Notes: a model not told the origin generated them from the letters alone. Positions 1-5,325 are shown, counted from the stretch's first letter. The stretch is 5,325 nt of DNA from Cellvibrionales bacterium UBA4495 (GCA_002388905.1 DGNJ01000101.1:33597-38921), one strand, 5' to 3'. Program-made: numbers and translations.

Positions 1-270
1 GCTTCCAGCAGGTGCAATCCAAATAGTGTGAACAGGCCCTAGCACATCGAGAAAGTCCTGAAACAAATCTACTGCCGTTATCTCTGCATTGAGCGAACGC
101 GCCAAAACCAACGTGGAAGCCCCTGTACCACAGCCTATATCCGCAATTTTCAGTGACGCGTTCCGGTCTATACAGGCAAGATCGATTGCCTTTTCTGTTT
201 CTTCATCGCCTCCGGGACCCTGACGATTTGCGCTTTTATGGAGGTCTATAATTAATTGGAATTCATCCAC
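1..270 (-). CDS. Class I SAM-dependent methyltransferase, N-terminal part (runs off left edge)
   Basis: The 90 visible codons encode the start of a Rossmann-fold methyltransferase. Motif I (SAM binding) reads IADIGCGTG at residues 42-50, and the acidic residue ending strand beta-2, expected to hold the ribose hydroxyls, is D68 in AVDLF. The upstream helix LIIDLHKSANRQGPGGDEE (about residues 7-25) is typical of a family of small soluble methyltransferases whose substrate is unknown. I chose the GTG at 268-270 because AAAAAGGA (278-285, - strand) sits 7 nt before it; another in-frame GTG lies two codons upstream (276). It follows the GFA gene on the same strand, with the attC-like palindrome between them. 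After about residue 77 the reading (GPVHTIW...) does not look like the helix usually found there, so a frameshift near 35-45 is possible. The C-terminal part lies outside the window. The family call is firm; the substrate cannot be told. Confidence 0.85.
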   Translation of the reverse strand, partial: MDEFQLIIDLHKSANRQGPGGDEETEKAIDLACIDRNASLKIADIGCGTGASTLVLARSLNAEITAVDLFQDFLDVLGPVHTIWIAPAGS

Positions 271-297
271 GCTCACGTCCTTTTTCGATTTTAGCCA

Positions 298-352
298 TAA
301 CGCCCACAACGTAGCTTCACGCACCGACTTCTTGTGATTGTTATATGCGTTA
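298..352 (-). repeat. attC-like imperfect palindrome (candidate integron cassette recombination site)
   Basis: On the - strand the element opens with TAACGCATATAAC (352-340) and closes with GTTGTGGGCGTTA (310-298). Laid against each other these arms pair at 12 of 13 positions (10 Watson-Crick, 2 G-T, 1 mismatch), with a 29-nt centre. This matches the R''/L'' and L'/R' layout of attC sites: AAC, a 6-nt spacer and AAC on one side, GTT, a 6-nt spacer and GTT on the other. As in many cassettes, the stop codon of the preceding gene (TAA, 350-352) is part of the first core box. The next gene begins about 30 nt beyond the closing core. The closing core GTTATGG departs from the GTTRRRY consensus, and the centre pairs only weakly. 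The site is seen directly; its identity as attC is inference. Confidence 0.45.
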
Positions 353-757
353 GTCGCGATCTGCTGGATGGTTGACACCATCATAGGTGGGAATCCCTTC
401 CATTTTCAGTGGGTTAATCCCTTCAAGGCAAGCCACATTGAAACCATATTGGCGCGGATTCGAGCGACGTTGATGATGTGTGTAGATACCGCAATTGTTG
501 CAGAAGAAGTGCTTTGCTGTTTTAGTATTGAATTGATACAACTTCAGATCCTCACCGCCCTTGAGGATATTTATGTCCGCGAGAGGAACTGAAGCGATGA
601 TTGCACCCCTGCGACGACATATGGAACAGTCACACCGACGAACGTCGATTAATCCATCAGGCAAGGAAAGCTCTATTTCAACGGCACCGCAATGACATGT
701 TGCTCGATGTTTTGATTTTATTTCCACGCCATCAGCTTCCCTGAGATTTATCGTCAT
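350..757 (-). CDS. GFA/CENP-V family zinc-binding protein (glutathione-dependent formaldehyde-activating enzyme-like)
   Basis: A 135-residue cytosolic protein carrying the whole cysteine set of the GFA (DUF636/CENP-V) zinc fold: C21 and C23 (CHCGAVEIEL), C42, C44 and C47 (RRCDCSICRRRG), and C86 and C89 (FFCNNCGIYTHH). The length is normal for the family, so the gene looks intact. The founding member, Gfa of Paracoccus, was linked to S-hydroxymethylglutathione formation, but most members have no proven reaction, so no activity is assigned here. The C-terminal tail around DGVNHP and the HHQRRSNP segment resemble versions I associate with gammaproteobacterial accessory and cassette genes (recollection, not a search). 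The ATG at 757 is supported by AAAGGAG (764-770) six bases upstream. The stop codon lies inside the attC-like palindrome. Together with GTTAT at 771-775 and 297-301, this makes a unit of about 474 bp with the form of a single gene cassette. A+T content is higher than in the genes to the right. Confidence 0.9.
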   Translation of the reverse strand: MTINLREADGVEIKSKHRATCHCGAVEIELSLPDGLIDVRRCDCSICRRRGAIIASVPLADINILKGGEDLKLYQFNTKTAKHFFCNNCGIYTHHQRRSNPRQYGFNVACLEGINPLKMEGIPTYDGVNHPADRD

Positions 758-1002
758 TGCGAACTCCTTTATAACAGGGCGGTTTCAATCTCTAAGTGCA
801 ACGAGTTTCTCAAAGTGACTTTTGAAATCGAAATCCGGCAAGAACAATTCCGCCGGACCTTTCCAGCCAGAACTTACCCGCCCTCTCAGTCGCAGACAAG
901 TAACGATCCTTTTGGCTATATCGATAATACAGGCACAGTTCGGCTTTGTGCCCCGGCCGGCCTGCTTTAGAATGGAGCCGAATTTCAGCGCCGTACCTTG
1001 CC
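758..1002. other. Divergent spacer between accessory and core segments
   Basis: I recognise no gene here. It separates the - strand GFA gene from + strand ubiC, and base composition rises in G+C across it. For ubiC two weak promoter candidates can be seen: GATAAT (923-928) with GTAACG 17 bp upstream, and TAGAAT (968-973) with TTGTGC (946-951) 16 bp upstream. An inverted repeat of 7 bp, AGGGCGG (776-782) and CCGCCCT (878-884), has widely separated arms and abuts the GTTAT in front of the GFA gene. A 75-codon - strand reading frame (785-1012) ends in the region, but it has no recognisable family, no clear ribosome binding site, and it runs into ubiC. It may be remnant DNA from the insertion edge. 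Confidence 0.5.
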
Positions 1003-1563
1003 TTGACTGCAATCACTCCGCCCGGCCATGCACTTTTCCGTCCCCGGTGGCGATTCCTCGACCACTGGCTCAACGGCAGTATGCCGTTGTTCTGGCAGGA
1101 CTGGCTGGCCACGAAGGGCTCCCTGACCCGGCGGCTGGTGACGGCCAGTGCCGGCGATTTCCGGGTCAGGGTGCTTCACCAGGCGGTGGGACTGCCGGCT
1201 TTTTCGGAGCAAAGGGTGCTGCGACTGCCGGACCGGCGCTGGGCGTTGATCCGGGAGGTGGTGCTTTACGGGCGGGGCGAGCCCTGGGTTTACGCCCGCA
1301 GCATTCTGCCGCTGCGCACGCTCACGGGCCGGCTGCGCCGGTTCCGGCGCCTGGACGAACGGCCGCTGGGCGACCTGCTGTTCCGCTACCCTTCCATGCG
1401 TCGCGGGCCGGTGGCCGTGGCGCGTGTGGACGGGGCGCACCTGCCGGCGGGGCTGGCTCCGGCGGGCACGTTTCTGTGGGGCCGGCGCTCGGTTTTCCGG
1501 GTGGACGACAAGCCGCTGCTGGTAGGGGAGGTTTTCCTGCCCGCCTTCGCGCCTGCCGGATGA
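1003..1563 (+). CDS. ubiC: Chorismate pyruvate-lyase, first step of ubiquinone synthesis
   Basis: Converts chorismate to 4-hydroxybenzoate and pyruvate in the cytosol; the product is the substrate of UbiA, encoded next. The family signatures are present in order: GSLTRRL near the N-terminus, ALIREVVLY with the conserved Arg (equivalent to R76 of E. coli), GEPWVYARSI, RPLGDLLF, FLWGRRSVF, and KPLLVGEVFLP with the catalytic Glu (equivalent to E155). The start is uncertain. No ATG with a good Shine-Dalgarno site exists. The TTG at 1003 gives 186 residues and keeps the FRPRWR segment, which looks like part of the family N-terminus. TTG 946 would give 205 residues, and ATG 1081 would give 160, five residues before the conserved DWL. 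E. coli UbiC has 165 residues. The body of the protein is unambiguous. It lies right at the edge of the low-G+C accessory segment, so its original 5' region may have been altered. Confidence 0.9.
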   Translation: MTAITPPGHALFRPRWRFLDHWLNGSMPLFWQDWLATKGSLTRRLVTASAGDFRVRVLHQAVGLPAFSEQRVLRLPDRRWALIREVVLYGRGEPWVYARSILPLRTLTGRLRRFRRLDERPLGDLLFRYPSMRRGPVAVARVDGAHLPAGLAPAGTFLWGRRSVFRVDDKPLLVGEVFLPAFAPAG

Positions 1564-1584
1564 CAGGGGGACGACCATCGGGAA

Positions 1585-1652
1585 TCGCCGGGGGCGGCGA
1601 GGCCGTGCAATCGTCGTGCGAATAAATACAATAGCGGCTGAATCCGCCTTTT
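1585..1652 (+). promoter_or_regulatory. ubiC-ubiA intergenic hairpins and possible ubiA promoter
   Basis: The 99-bp gap between ubiC and ubiA holds a perfect 6-bp hairpin with a GGGG loop (TCGCCG 1585-1590, CGGCGA 1595-1600) just after the ubiC stop, without a T run. It also holds TACAAT (1627-1632), which fits a -10 box but has no good -35, and a 4-bp hairpin (GCGG 1634-1637, CCGC 1644-1647) followed by TTTT (1649-1652). Together they would allow partial termination after ubiC and separate transcription of ubiA. Each element is weak alone. Confidence 0.25.
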
Positions 1653-1662
1653 CTGGAATGCG

Positions 1663-2535
1663 ATGACGACCCTTGGCCAGCGCCTGCCCCATTTCATCCA
1701 CCTGACCCGCCTGCATAAGCCCGAGGGTACTATCCTTCTGCTGTGGCCGGCGCTCTGGGGACTGTGGCTGGCCGCCGACGGCCTGCCGGATATCCGCCTC
1801 CTGGTTATTTTTATCGCCGGTGCCTTTGTCATGCGGGCGGCGGGCTGTGTGATCAACGATTTTGCCGACCGCCATATCGACGCTCACGTCAGGCGCACCA
1901 GTTACCGGCCCATCGCCACCGGCAAAATCCGGCCCTGGGAGGCGCTGACGCTGTTCGCGGTGCTTTCCCTGATCGGACTGGGACTGGTCCTGCTGACCAA
2001 TACCCTGACCCTGCAGATGGCCTGCATCGGCGCGGTCATCATCGCCGTTTACCCGTTCATGAAGCGCTACACGCACCTGCCCCAGGTGGTGCTGGGCCTG
2101 GCCTGGGGGTGGACCATTCCCATGGCCTTCGCCGCCCAGGCCAACGAACTGCCGCCGCCCCTCTGGACCCTGGTGGTGGGCGTGCTTACCTGGACCATGG
2201 TGTTCGATACCTTCTACGCCATGGTGGACCGGGACGACGACCTGAAAATCGGGGTAAAGTCCACGGCCATCCTGTTCGGCGAACAGGATCTGCCTATTAT
2301 CGCCATCCTCCAGGGGATGACCGTCCTCGCCTTTATTCTCACCGGTGCGAGCTTCAGCCTGGGTGGCTGGTATTTTCTCAGTGTCGGGGGCGTGGCGGCC
2401 CTGTTTATCTACCAGCTTGCCATCGCCCGCCACCGGGACCGTGATGCGTGCTTCCGGGCCTTCCTCAACAACCGCTGGGTGGGGGTTACCCTCTTTGCGG
2501 GCCTGGTGCTGGACTATCACCTTCCCTGGCCTTGA
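1663..2535 (+). CDS. ubiA: 4-hydroxybenzoate polyprenyltransferase (integral membrane)
   Basis: Attaches the polyprenyl tail to 4-hydroxybenzoate, the second step of ubiquinone synthesis, in the cytoplasmic membrane. The 290-residue product has the normal family length. Both Mg-diphosphate-binding Asp motifs are present: NDFADRHID (N65-D73) and DTFYAMVDRDDD (D182-D193). The N-terminal LTRLHKPEGTILLLWPALWGLW is the usual first helix region. Further hydrophobic spans lie at about 45-63, 95-112, 116-132, 140-157, 165-181, 210-228, 235-252 and 272-284, in keeping with the multi-helix UbiA fold. The ATG at 1663 is preceded only by a short GGA (1655-1657); an ATG five bases upstream (1658) is out of frame. 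Pairing with ubiC matches their joint role, and ubiA directly followed by phoB is a conserved order in several gammaproteobacteria. Nothing looks broken. Confidence 0.96.
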   Translation: MTTLGQRLPHFIHLTRLHKPEGTILLLWPALWGLWLAADGLPDIRLLVIFIAGAFVMRAAGCVINDFADRHIDAHVRRTSYRPIATGKIRPWEALTLFAVLSLIGLGLVLLTNTLTLQMACIGAVIIAVYPFMKRYTHLPQVVLGLAWGWTIPMAFAAQANELPPPLWTLVVGVLTWTMVFDTFYAMVDRDDDLKIGVKSTAILFGEQDLPIIAILQGMTVLAFILTGASFSLGGWYFLSVGGVAALFIYQLAIARHRDRDACFRAFLNNRWVGVTLFAGLVLDYHLPWP

Positions 2536-2564
2536 GGCCCCTGCGCTGGCCCTCGGGCATTTTT
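2534..2564 (+). terminator. Weak candidate terminator after ubiA
   Basis: GAGGCC (2534-2539), which overlaps the stop codon of ubiA, can pair with GGCCCTC (2548-2554) with one bulged C. A T run (2560-2564) follows five bases later. An alternative small stem is GCC/GGC around CTCG (2549-2558). The gap between stem and T run makes it imperfect, but its position just ahead of a promoter fits. Confidence 0.3.
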
Positions 2565-2582
2565 CTGTCACAATAATGTCAT
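2565..2582 (+). promoter_or_regulatory. Pho box (PhoB operator) upstream of phoB
   Basis: Two 7-bp direct half-sites, CTGTCAC (2565-2571) and ATGTCAT (2576-2582), are split by AATA, giving the 11-bp repeat period and A+T-rich linker of the classical 18-bp Pho box (CTGTCAT half-sites). Phosphorylated PhoB binds such boxes in tandem and recruits sigma70 polymerase in place of a good -35. The box lies 44 bp before the phoB start and 10 bp before a -10 element, so phosphate-controlled autoregulation of phoB (and perhaps phoR) is the direct reading. Confidence 0.8.
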
Positions 2583-2592
2583 CTCAGGGACT

Positions 2593-2598
2593 TTTAAT
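2593..2598 (+). promoter_or_regulatory. -10 element of the phoB promoter
   Basis: TTTAAT matches TATAAT at five of six positions and begins 10 bases after the end of the Pho box, the distance found in PhoB-activated promoters, where the box covers the -35 position. There is no recognisable TTGACA. Transcription would start near 2604-2606, just ahead of the GAGGTG ribosome binding site (2611-2616). Confidence 0.6.
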
Positions 2599-2626
2599 AG
2601 GCGGCACATTGAGGTGCCCGGATCCC

Positions 2627-3328
2627 ATGGCTGAACAGACCATTCTCATTATCGACGACGAGGCGGCCATCCGCGACATGGTCAGCATTTCCCTGGAGGC
2701 CGCCGGTTTCAACTGCCTGCAGGCGGAAAATGCCCGGGATGGCCATGCCCTGATCATCGACGACCAGCCCGATCTGGTGCTGCTGGACTGGATGATGCCG
2801 GCCACCAGCGGCCTGGAACTGCTGCGCCGCCTGCGACGGGACGAACTCACCGCCAAACAGCCGGTGATCATGCTCACCGCAAAGACCCAGGAGGACAACC
2901 TGGTCCAGGGGCTTGACGTGGGCGCCGACGATTACATCACCAAGCCTTTTTCGCCCCGGGAACTGATCGCGCGTATCAAGGCGGTGCTGCGTCGCAAGCA
3001 GCCGGAGATACCCGAGGAAGTGGTCACCGCCCGGGATCTGGTCTTCGACCCCATCAGCCACCACGTCACCATCGACGGCCACACGGTCAGCATCGGGCCC
3101 ACGGAGTTCCGCCTGCTGGGCTTTTTTATCAACCACCAGGATCGGGTCTACTCCCGGGACCAGATCCTCGACCACGTCTGGGGCGGGAACGTCTATATGG
3201 ACGAGCGCACCGTCGACGTGCACATCCGCCGGTTGCGCAAGGCACTGGCCCACAAGGACCACGACCAGCTCATCCAGACAGTGCGCGGCGCCGGCTATCG
3301 CTTTTCCACCCGTTTTGCCGAACACTGA
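2627..3328 (+). CDS. phoB: Phosphate regulon response regulator PhoB
   Basis: Cytosolic transcription factor of the OmpR/PhoB class, activated by PhoR under phosphate limitation. Residues 1-124 form the receiver domain: acidic pair D10-D11, phosphorylation site D54 in LLDWMMP, T84 and K106 in TKPFSPRE. After a short linker, residues 133-230 form the winged-helix DNA-binding domain, with the recognition helix in RTVDVHIRRLRKAL and the C-terminal wing in VRGAGYRF. The 233 residues compare with 229 in E. coli. The ATG at 2627 is set by GAGGTG (2611-2616) ten bases upstream and by the start of the receiver domain. The same frame is open further upstream into ubiA, but that stretch is not PhoB-like. 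A Pho box and -10 precede the gene; phoR follows after a 100-bp gap. All key residues are intact. Confidence 0.98.
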   Translation: MAEQTILIIDDEAAIRDMVSISLEAAGFNCLQAENARDGHALIIDDQPDLVLLDWMMPATSGLELLRRLRRDELTAKQPVIMLTAKTQEDNLVQGLDVGADDYITKPFSPRELIARIKAVLRRKQPEIPEEVVTARDLVFDPISHHVTIDGHTVSIGPTEFRLLGFFINHQDRVYSRDQILDHVWGGNVYMDERTVDVHIRRLRKALAHKDHDQLIQTVRGAGYRFSTRFAEH

Positions 3329-3337
3329 TTCTGACCA

Positions 3338-3360
3338 GCACTGCCGCTAGAAAGCAGTGC
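3338..3360 (+). other. Hairpin in the phoB-phoR gap
   Basis: GCACTGC (3338-3344) and GCAGTGC (3354-3360) form a perfect 7-bp stem with a 9-nt loop, nine bases after the phoB stop. No T run follows, so it is unlikely to be an efficient intrinsic terminator. A stem at the 3' end of the first message of an operon could stabilise phoB mRNA or lower phoR expression relative to phoB; that role is inference. Confidence 0.5.
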
Positions 3361-3428
3361 CCCTCGACATCGGCGCCGCCAGCGGACACAATCTCGCCGT
3401 CCCGATCCGGTAACCGACAGAGGCCGTT

Positions 3429-4727
3429 TTGCAGGAAGGTTTACGCACCGAAGTCCAGCGCATCGCCGCACTCGCCCTGTTCCTGGTACTGTTCGGCTGG
3501 GCCAACGGCTATCCGCTAACCACCCTGCTGGTGGGCGGCACCGCCTACATGCTCTTCACCCTGCACAGGATCAACCGGCTCTATGCCTGGCTGGCCTCGG
3601 ACTCGGACGACCTGCCGCCGGAAGCCAGCGGTGTCTGGGGCGACATTTCCGATTACCTGTATCGCCTGAAAAAACGCATCGAGCAGGCCAAGCGCAATTA
3701 CGCCGCCCTGGCCCTGCGCATCCGCCAGATCACCTCCGCCCTGGACGACGGCCTGGTACTGCTCAACGCCGATCTGTCACTGGACTGGTGGAACCCCACC
3801 GCCACCGAGCTGCTCAACCTGCGCGACACGGACAAGGGCGAGGCCATCACCAACCTGATACGCAACCCGTTGTTCGTGCACTTCATCCAGGCCGACACCT
3901 ACGCCCAGCCCCTGGAGCTCAATTCCCCCTACGACCCGGCGCGCATCCTGCAGTTTTCCGCCGGCAAATTCGGTCGGGGCGAGGTCGTCCTGACCATCCG
4001 GGACATCACGCGCCTGCGCAACCTGGAGGAAATGCGCAAGGAGTTCGTGGCCAATATCTCTCACGAACTGCGCACCCCCCTGACCGTGCTCACCGGCTAT
4101 ATCGAAACCCTCCAGGGGGACCTGGACAGGCTGCCGCCCCACTGGCAGCGCGCCCTCAAACAGATGGAGCAACAGGCCGGCCGGCTCAACGTCCTCACCG
4201 AGGACCTGGTGATGCTGTCGCGCCTGGAATCCACCTCGCCCTCTCCGGATCGCACCCCCGTGGACCTGTGCAGCCTGCTGAACGCAATCGTCGACGGCGC
4301 CCGGGTGCTGTGCGGGGAAACCCATACCATCGACGTGAAATGCGAACCGGGCCTTAACATTCCCGGTGAAAGCCGGGAATTGCACAGCGCCTTTTCGAAC
4401 CTTATCTTCAATGCCATCAAGCACAACCCCGAAGGCTGCAACATCGATATCAGCGCCAAAAAGACCGAAAAAGGCATCCGCGTGCGGGTCGCCGACGACG
4501 GTATCGGCATCGATCCCAAGCACCTGCCTCGCCTCACCGAGCGTTTCTACCGGGTCGACGACAGCCGCGCCACCGCTTCCGGCGGCACCGGTCTGGGCCT
4601 GGCCATCGTCAAGCACGTGCTCAACCGCCACAACGCCACGCTGAAAATCCGCAGCACCCTGGGCAAGGGCAGCATTTTCAGCTGCCTGTTCAAGATTCCC
4701 GGCAACCCGGGCAAGCGCGGGAAGTAA
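3429..4727 (+). CDS. phoR: Phosphate regulon sensor histidine kinase PhoR
   Basis: Inner-membrane kinase/phosphatase that controls PhoB. Two hydrophobic spans (about 11-24 and 31-45) with almost no periplasmic loop match the PhoR N-terminus. A charged linker (about 75-95) and a PAS domain (about 97-195) follow, then the dimerisation/phosphoacceptor helix with H212 in ANISHELRTPLTVL. The ATPase domain has the N box N328 (NLIFNAIKHNPEG), G1 box DDGIGI (356-361), F box ERFYRVD (371-377) and G2 box GGTGLGLAI (385-393). The length, 432 residues, is close to the 431 of E. coli PhoR. The start is TTG at 3429, five bases after AGAGG (3419-3423); the next in-frame Met (41) would remove the first membrane span, so TTG is preferred. 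The rare start, the hairpin and the 100-bp gap may together keep PhoR below PhoB. No phoU or pst gene is seen next to it. Confidence 0.97.
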   Translation: MQEGLRTEVQRIAALALFLVLFGWANGYPLTTLLVGGTAYMLFTLHRINRLYAWLASDSDDLPPEASGVWGDISDYLYRLKKRIEQAKRNYAALALRIRQITSALDDGLVLLNADLSLDWWNPTATELLNLRDTDKGEAITNLIRNPLFVHFIQADTYAQPLELNSPYDPARILQFSAGKFGRGEVVLTIRDITRLRNLEEMRKEFVANISHELRTPLTVLTGYIETLQGDLDRLPPHWQRALKQMEQQAGRLNVLTEDLVMLSRLESTSPSPDRTPVDLCSLLNAIVDGARVLCGETHTIDVKCEPGLNIPGESRELHSAFSNLIFNAIKHNPEGCNIDISAKKTEKGIRVRVADDGIGIDPKHLPRLTERFYRVDDSRATASGGTGLGLAIVKHVLNRHNATLKIRSTLGKGSIFSCLFKIPGNPGKRGK

Positions 4728-4775
4728 TCCGCCGGACCGATTGCCGGGCCCTCTGTTTCCCTGCAAAATGTCCCC

Positions 4776-5325
4776 ATGTTGCAGTATCCCTTCCTTCGGG
4801 AAACCTTTCTCGACACCCTGGAACGCAGTGGCAGCGTCCACGCCGCGACCGGCTGGGCGCCCCGGCACCTGCGCATCGAGCGCCGCGGGGTAACCGAGGC
4901 CTTTATGCCCCTGTATCTCAAGGACCATTCCTGGGGTGAATACGTGTTCGACTGGGCCTGGGCCAGCGCTTACCAGCGCTACGGCCTGGCCTATTACCCC
5001 AAACTGCTGACGGCCATTCCCTTCACCCCGGCCACCGGCCCCAGGATTCGCTTCGCCCCCGGTGTCGACCGGGGTGCCCTGACCCGGCAACTGGTCGACG
5101 ACGCCATTGCCCGGGCCGAGACCGACGGCGCTTCAAGCTGGCACCTGTTGTTCCCGGATGCCGAGACCCGGGATCACCTGGACGATCCCCGCCTGCTGAC
5201 CCGGACCGGCATTCAATACCACTGGTTCAACAGGGATTACGGGGATTTCGAGGAATTCCTCGCTGCCATGATCTCCCGCAAGCGCAAGATGGTACGCCGG
5301 GAACGCCGGGGTGTGGCGGCCCAGG
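4776..5325 (+). CDS. GNAT/FemAB-like protein of the COG3146 (DUF482) family, N-terminal half (runs off right edge)
   Basis: 183 codons of an open frame are visible with no stop before the edge. Family hallmarks are SWGEYVFDWAWA (residues 52-63), YYPKLLTAIPFTPATGPR (73-90), IQYHWFNRDY (146-155) and the basic SRKRKMVRRERR (167-178). Members are cytosolic proteins of roughly 370-400 residues with tandem acetyltransferase-like folds, often labelled peptidoglycan-biosynthesis-like because of similarity to FemAB; no reaction or substrate is established. The ATG at 4776 has no clear Shine-Dalgarno sequence, and from recollection most relatives carry about 20 more residues before the PFLRETFLDTLE segment. 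The same frame is open back to the phoR stop (4725-4727) but offers only weak starts (such as CTG 4761). An ATG at 4768 is out of frame. It lies 48 bp after phoR on the same strand and may be co-transcribed; a role in phosphate control is not implied by its sequence. Confidence 0.85.
   Translation, partial: MLQYPFLRETFLDTLERSGSVHAATGWAPRHLRIERRGVTEAFMPLYLKDHSWGEYVFDWAWASAYQRYGLAYYPKLLTAIPFTPATGPRIRFAPGVDRGALTRQLVDDAIARAETDGASSWHLLFPDAETRDHLDDPRLLTRTGIQYHWFNRDYGDFEEFLAAMISRKRKMVRRERRGVAAQ

Noticed and set aside
338..592. A + strand frame of 84 codons antisense to the GFA gene.
   Set aside because: No motif or ribosome binding site; the opposite strand carries the complete cysteine set of the GFA fold.
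781..802. On the - strand, GTTGCAC...GATTGAAAC resembles the 3' end of type I/III CRISPR repeats.
   Set aside because: It occurs once, with no second copy, no regular spacing and no cas gene in the window.
785..1012. A 75-codon - strand reading frame ending in FEKLVALRD, and a second overlapping one (810-1112).
   Set aside because: Neither shows a known family or a convincing ribosome binding site, and both run into the ubiC coding region; kept only as a note in the spacer.
822..1625. A + strand frame of 267 codons overlapping ubiC in a different frame.
   Set aside because: The protein is Gly/Ala/Pro-rich without family motifs, while the overlapping frame encodes UbiC with its active-site residues.
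985..2571. A 528-codon open frame antisense to ubiC and ubiA.
   Set aside because: Its product is rich in Gln, Gly, Arg and His as expected from reading GC-rich codons backwards; the + strand genes are clear family members with catalytic motifs.
3774..3780. CTGTCAC, a perfect Pho half-site, inside phoR.
   Set aside because: No partner half-site lies 11 bp on either side and it is within coding sequence.
3777..5090. A 437-codon open frame antisense to phoR and the following gene.
   Set aside because: It crosses two real + strand genes and shows the low-complexity Gly/Ala/Val/Gln-rich makeup of a shadow frame.

Overview
The window reads as gammaproteobacterial chromosome. This rests on the gene order ubiC-ubiA-phoB-phoR on the + strand (close to the ubiA-phoB-phoR order of Pseudomonas-type genomes), on PhoB and PhoR that resemble the enterobacterial/pseudomonad pair along their whole length, and on a Pho box with the E. 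coli-type sequence and spacing. I cannot name the genus. From about position 1000 rightward the DNA is GC-rich with strongly G/C-biased third codon positions; the left ~780 bases are visibly richer in A+T with mixed codon use, so the window joins a core segment to an accessory segment.

Left, accessory part (1-~780, genes on the - strand). A GFA/CENP-V-type zinc-binding protein (350-757) is followed by the N-terminal part of a class I SAM-dependent methyltransferase (1-270, running off the left edge). Between them lies a 55-bp imperfect palindrome (298-352) that opens with the GFA stop codon inside TAAC and closes with GTTA; each gene then has its own Shine-Dalgarno site. GTTAT occurs at both ends of the GFA unit (771-775 and 297-301). 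This is the layout of an integron gene cassette with an attC-like site. No integrase gene is present, and the side where one would be expected is occupied by ubiC, so at most this is an integrase-less (CALIN-like) cluster or its edge.

Boundary (758-1002). No gene recognised; it is a divergent spacer with a low-confidence promoter for ubiC, a 7-bp inverted repeat with distant arms, and a short doubtful - strand reading frame.

Right, core part (+ strand). ubiC (chorismate pyruvate-lyase) and ubiA (4-hydroxybenzoate polyprenyltransferase) encode the first two committed steps of ubiquinone synthesis, separated by 99 bp holding two small hairpins. After ubiA comes a weak hairpin with a T run, then a well-formed Pho box (2565-2582) and a -10 element, then phoB, a 100-bp gap with a 7-bp hairpin, and phoR starting at TTG. 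PhoR (membrane sensor kinase) phosphorylates PhoB, which activates phosphate-starvation genes and, through the Pho box, very probably its own operon. The last gene, cut by the right edge, is the N-terminal half of a COG3146/DUF482-type, GNAT/FemAB-like protein of unknown substrate. No phoU is seen next to phoR within the window.
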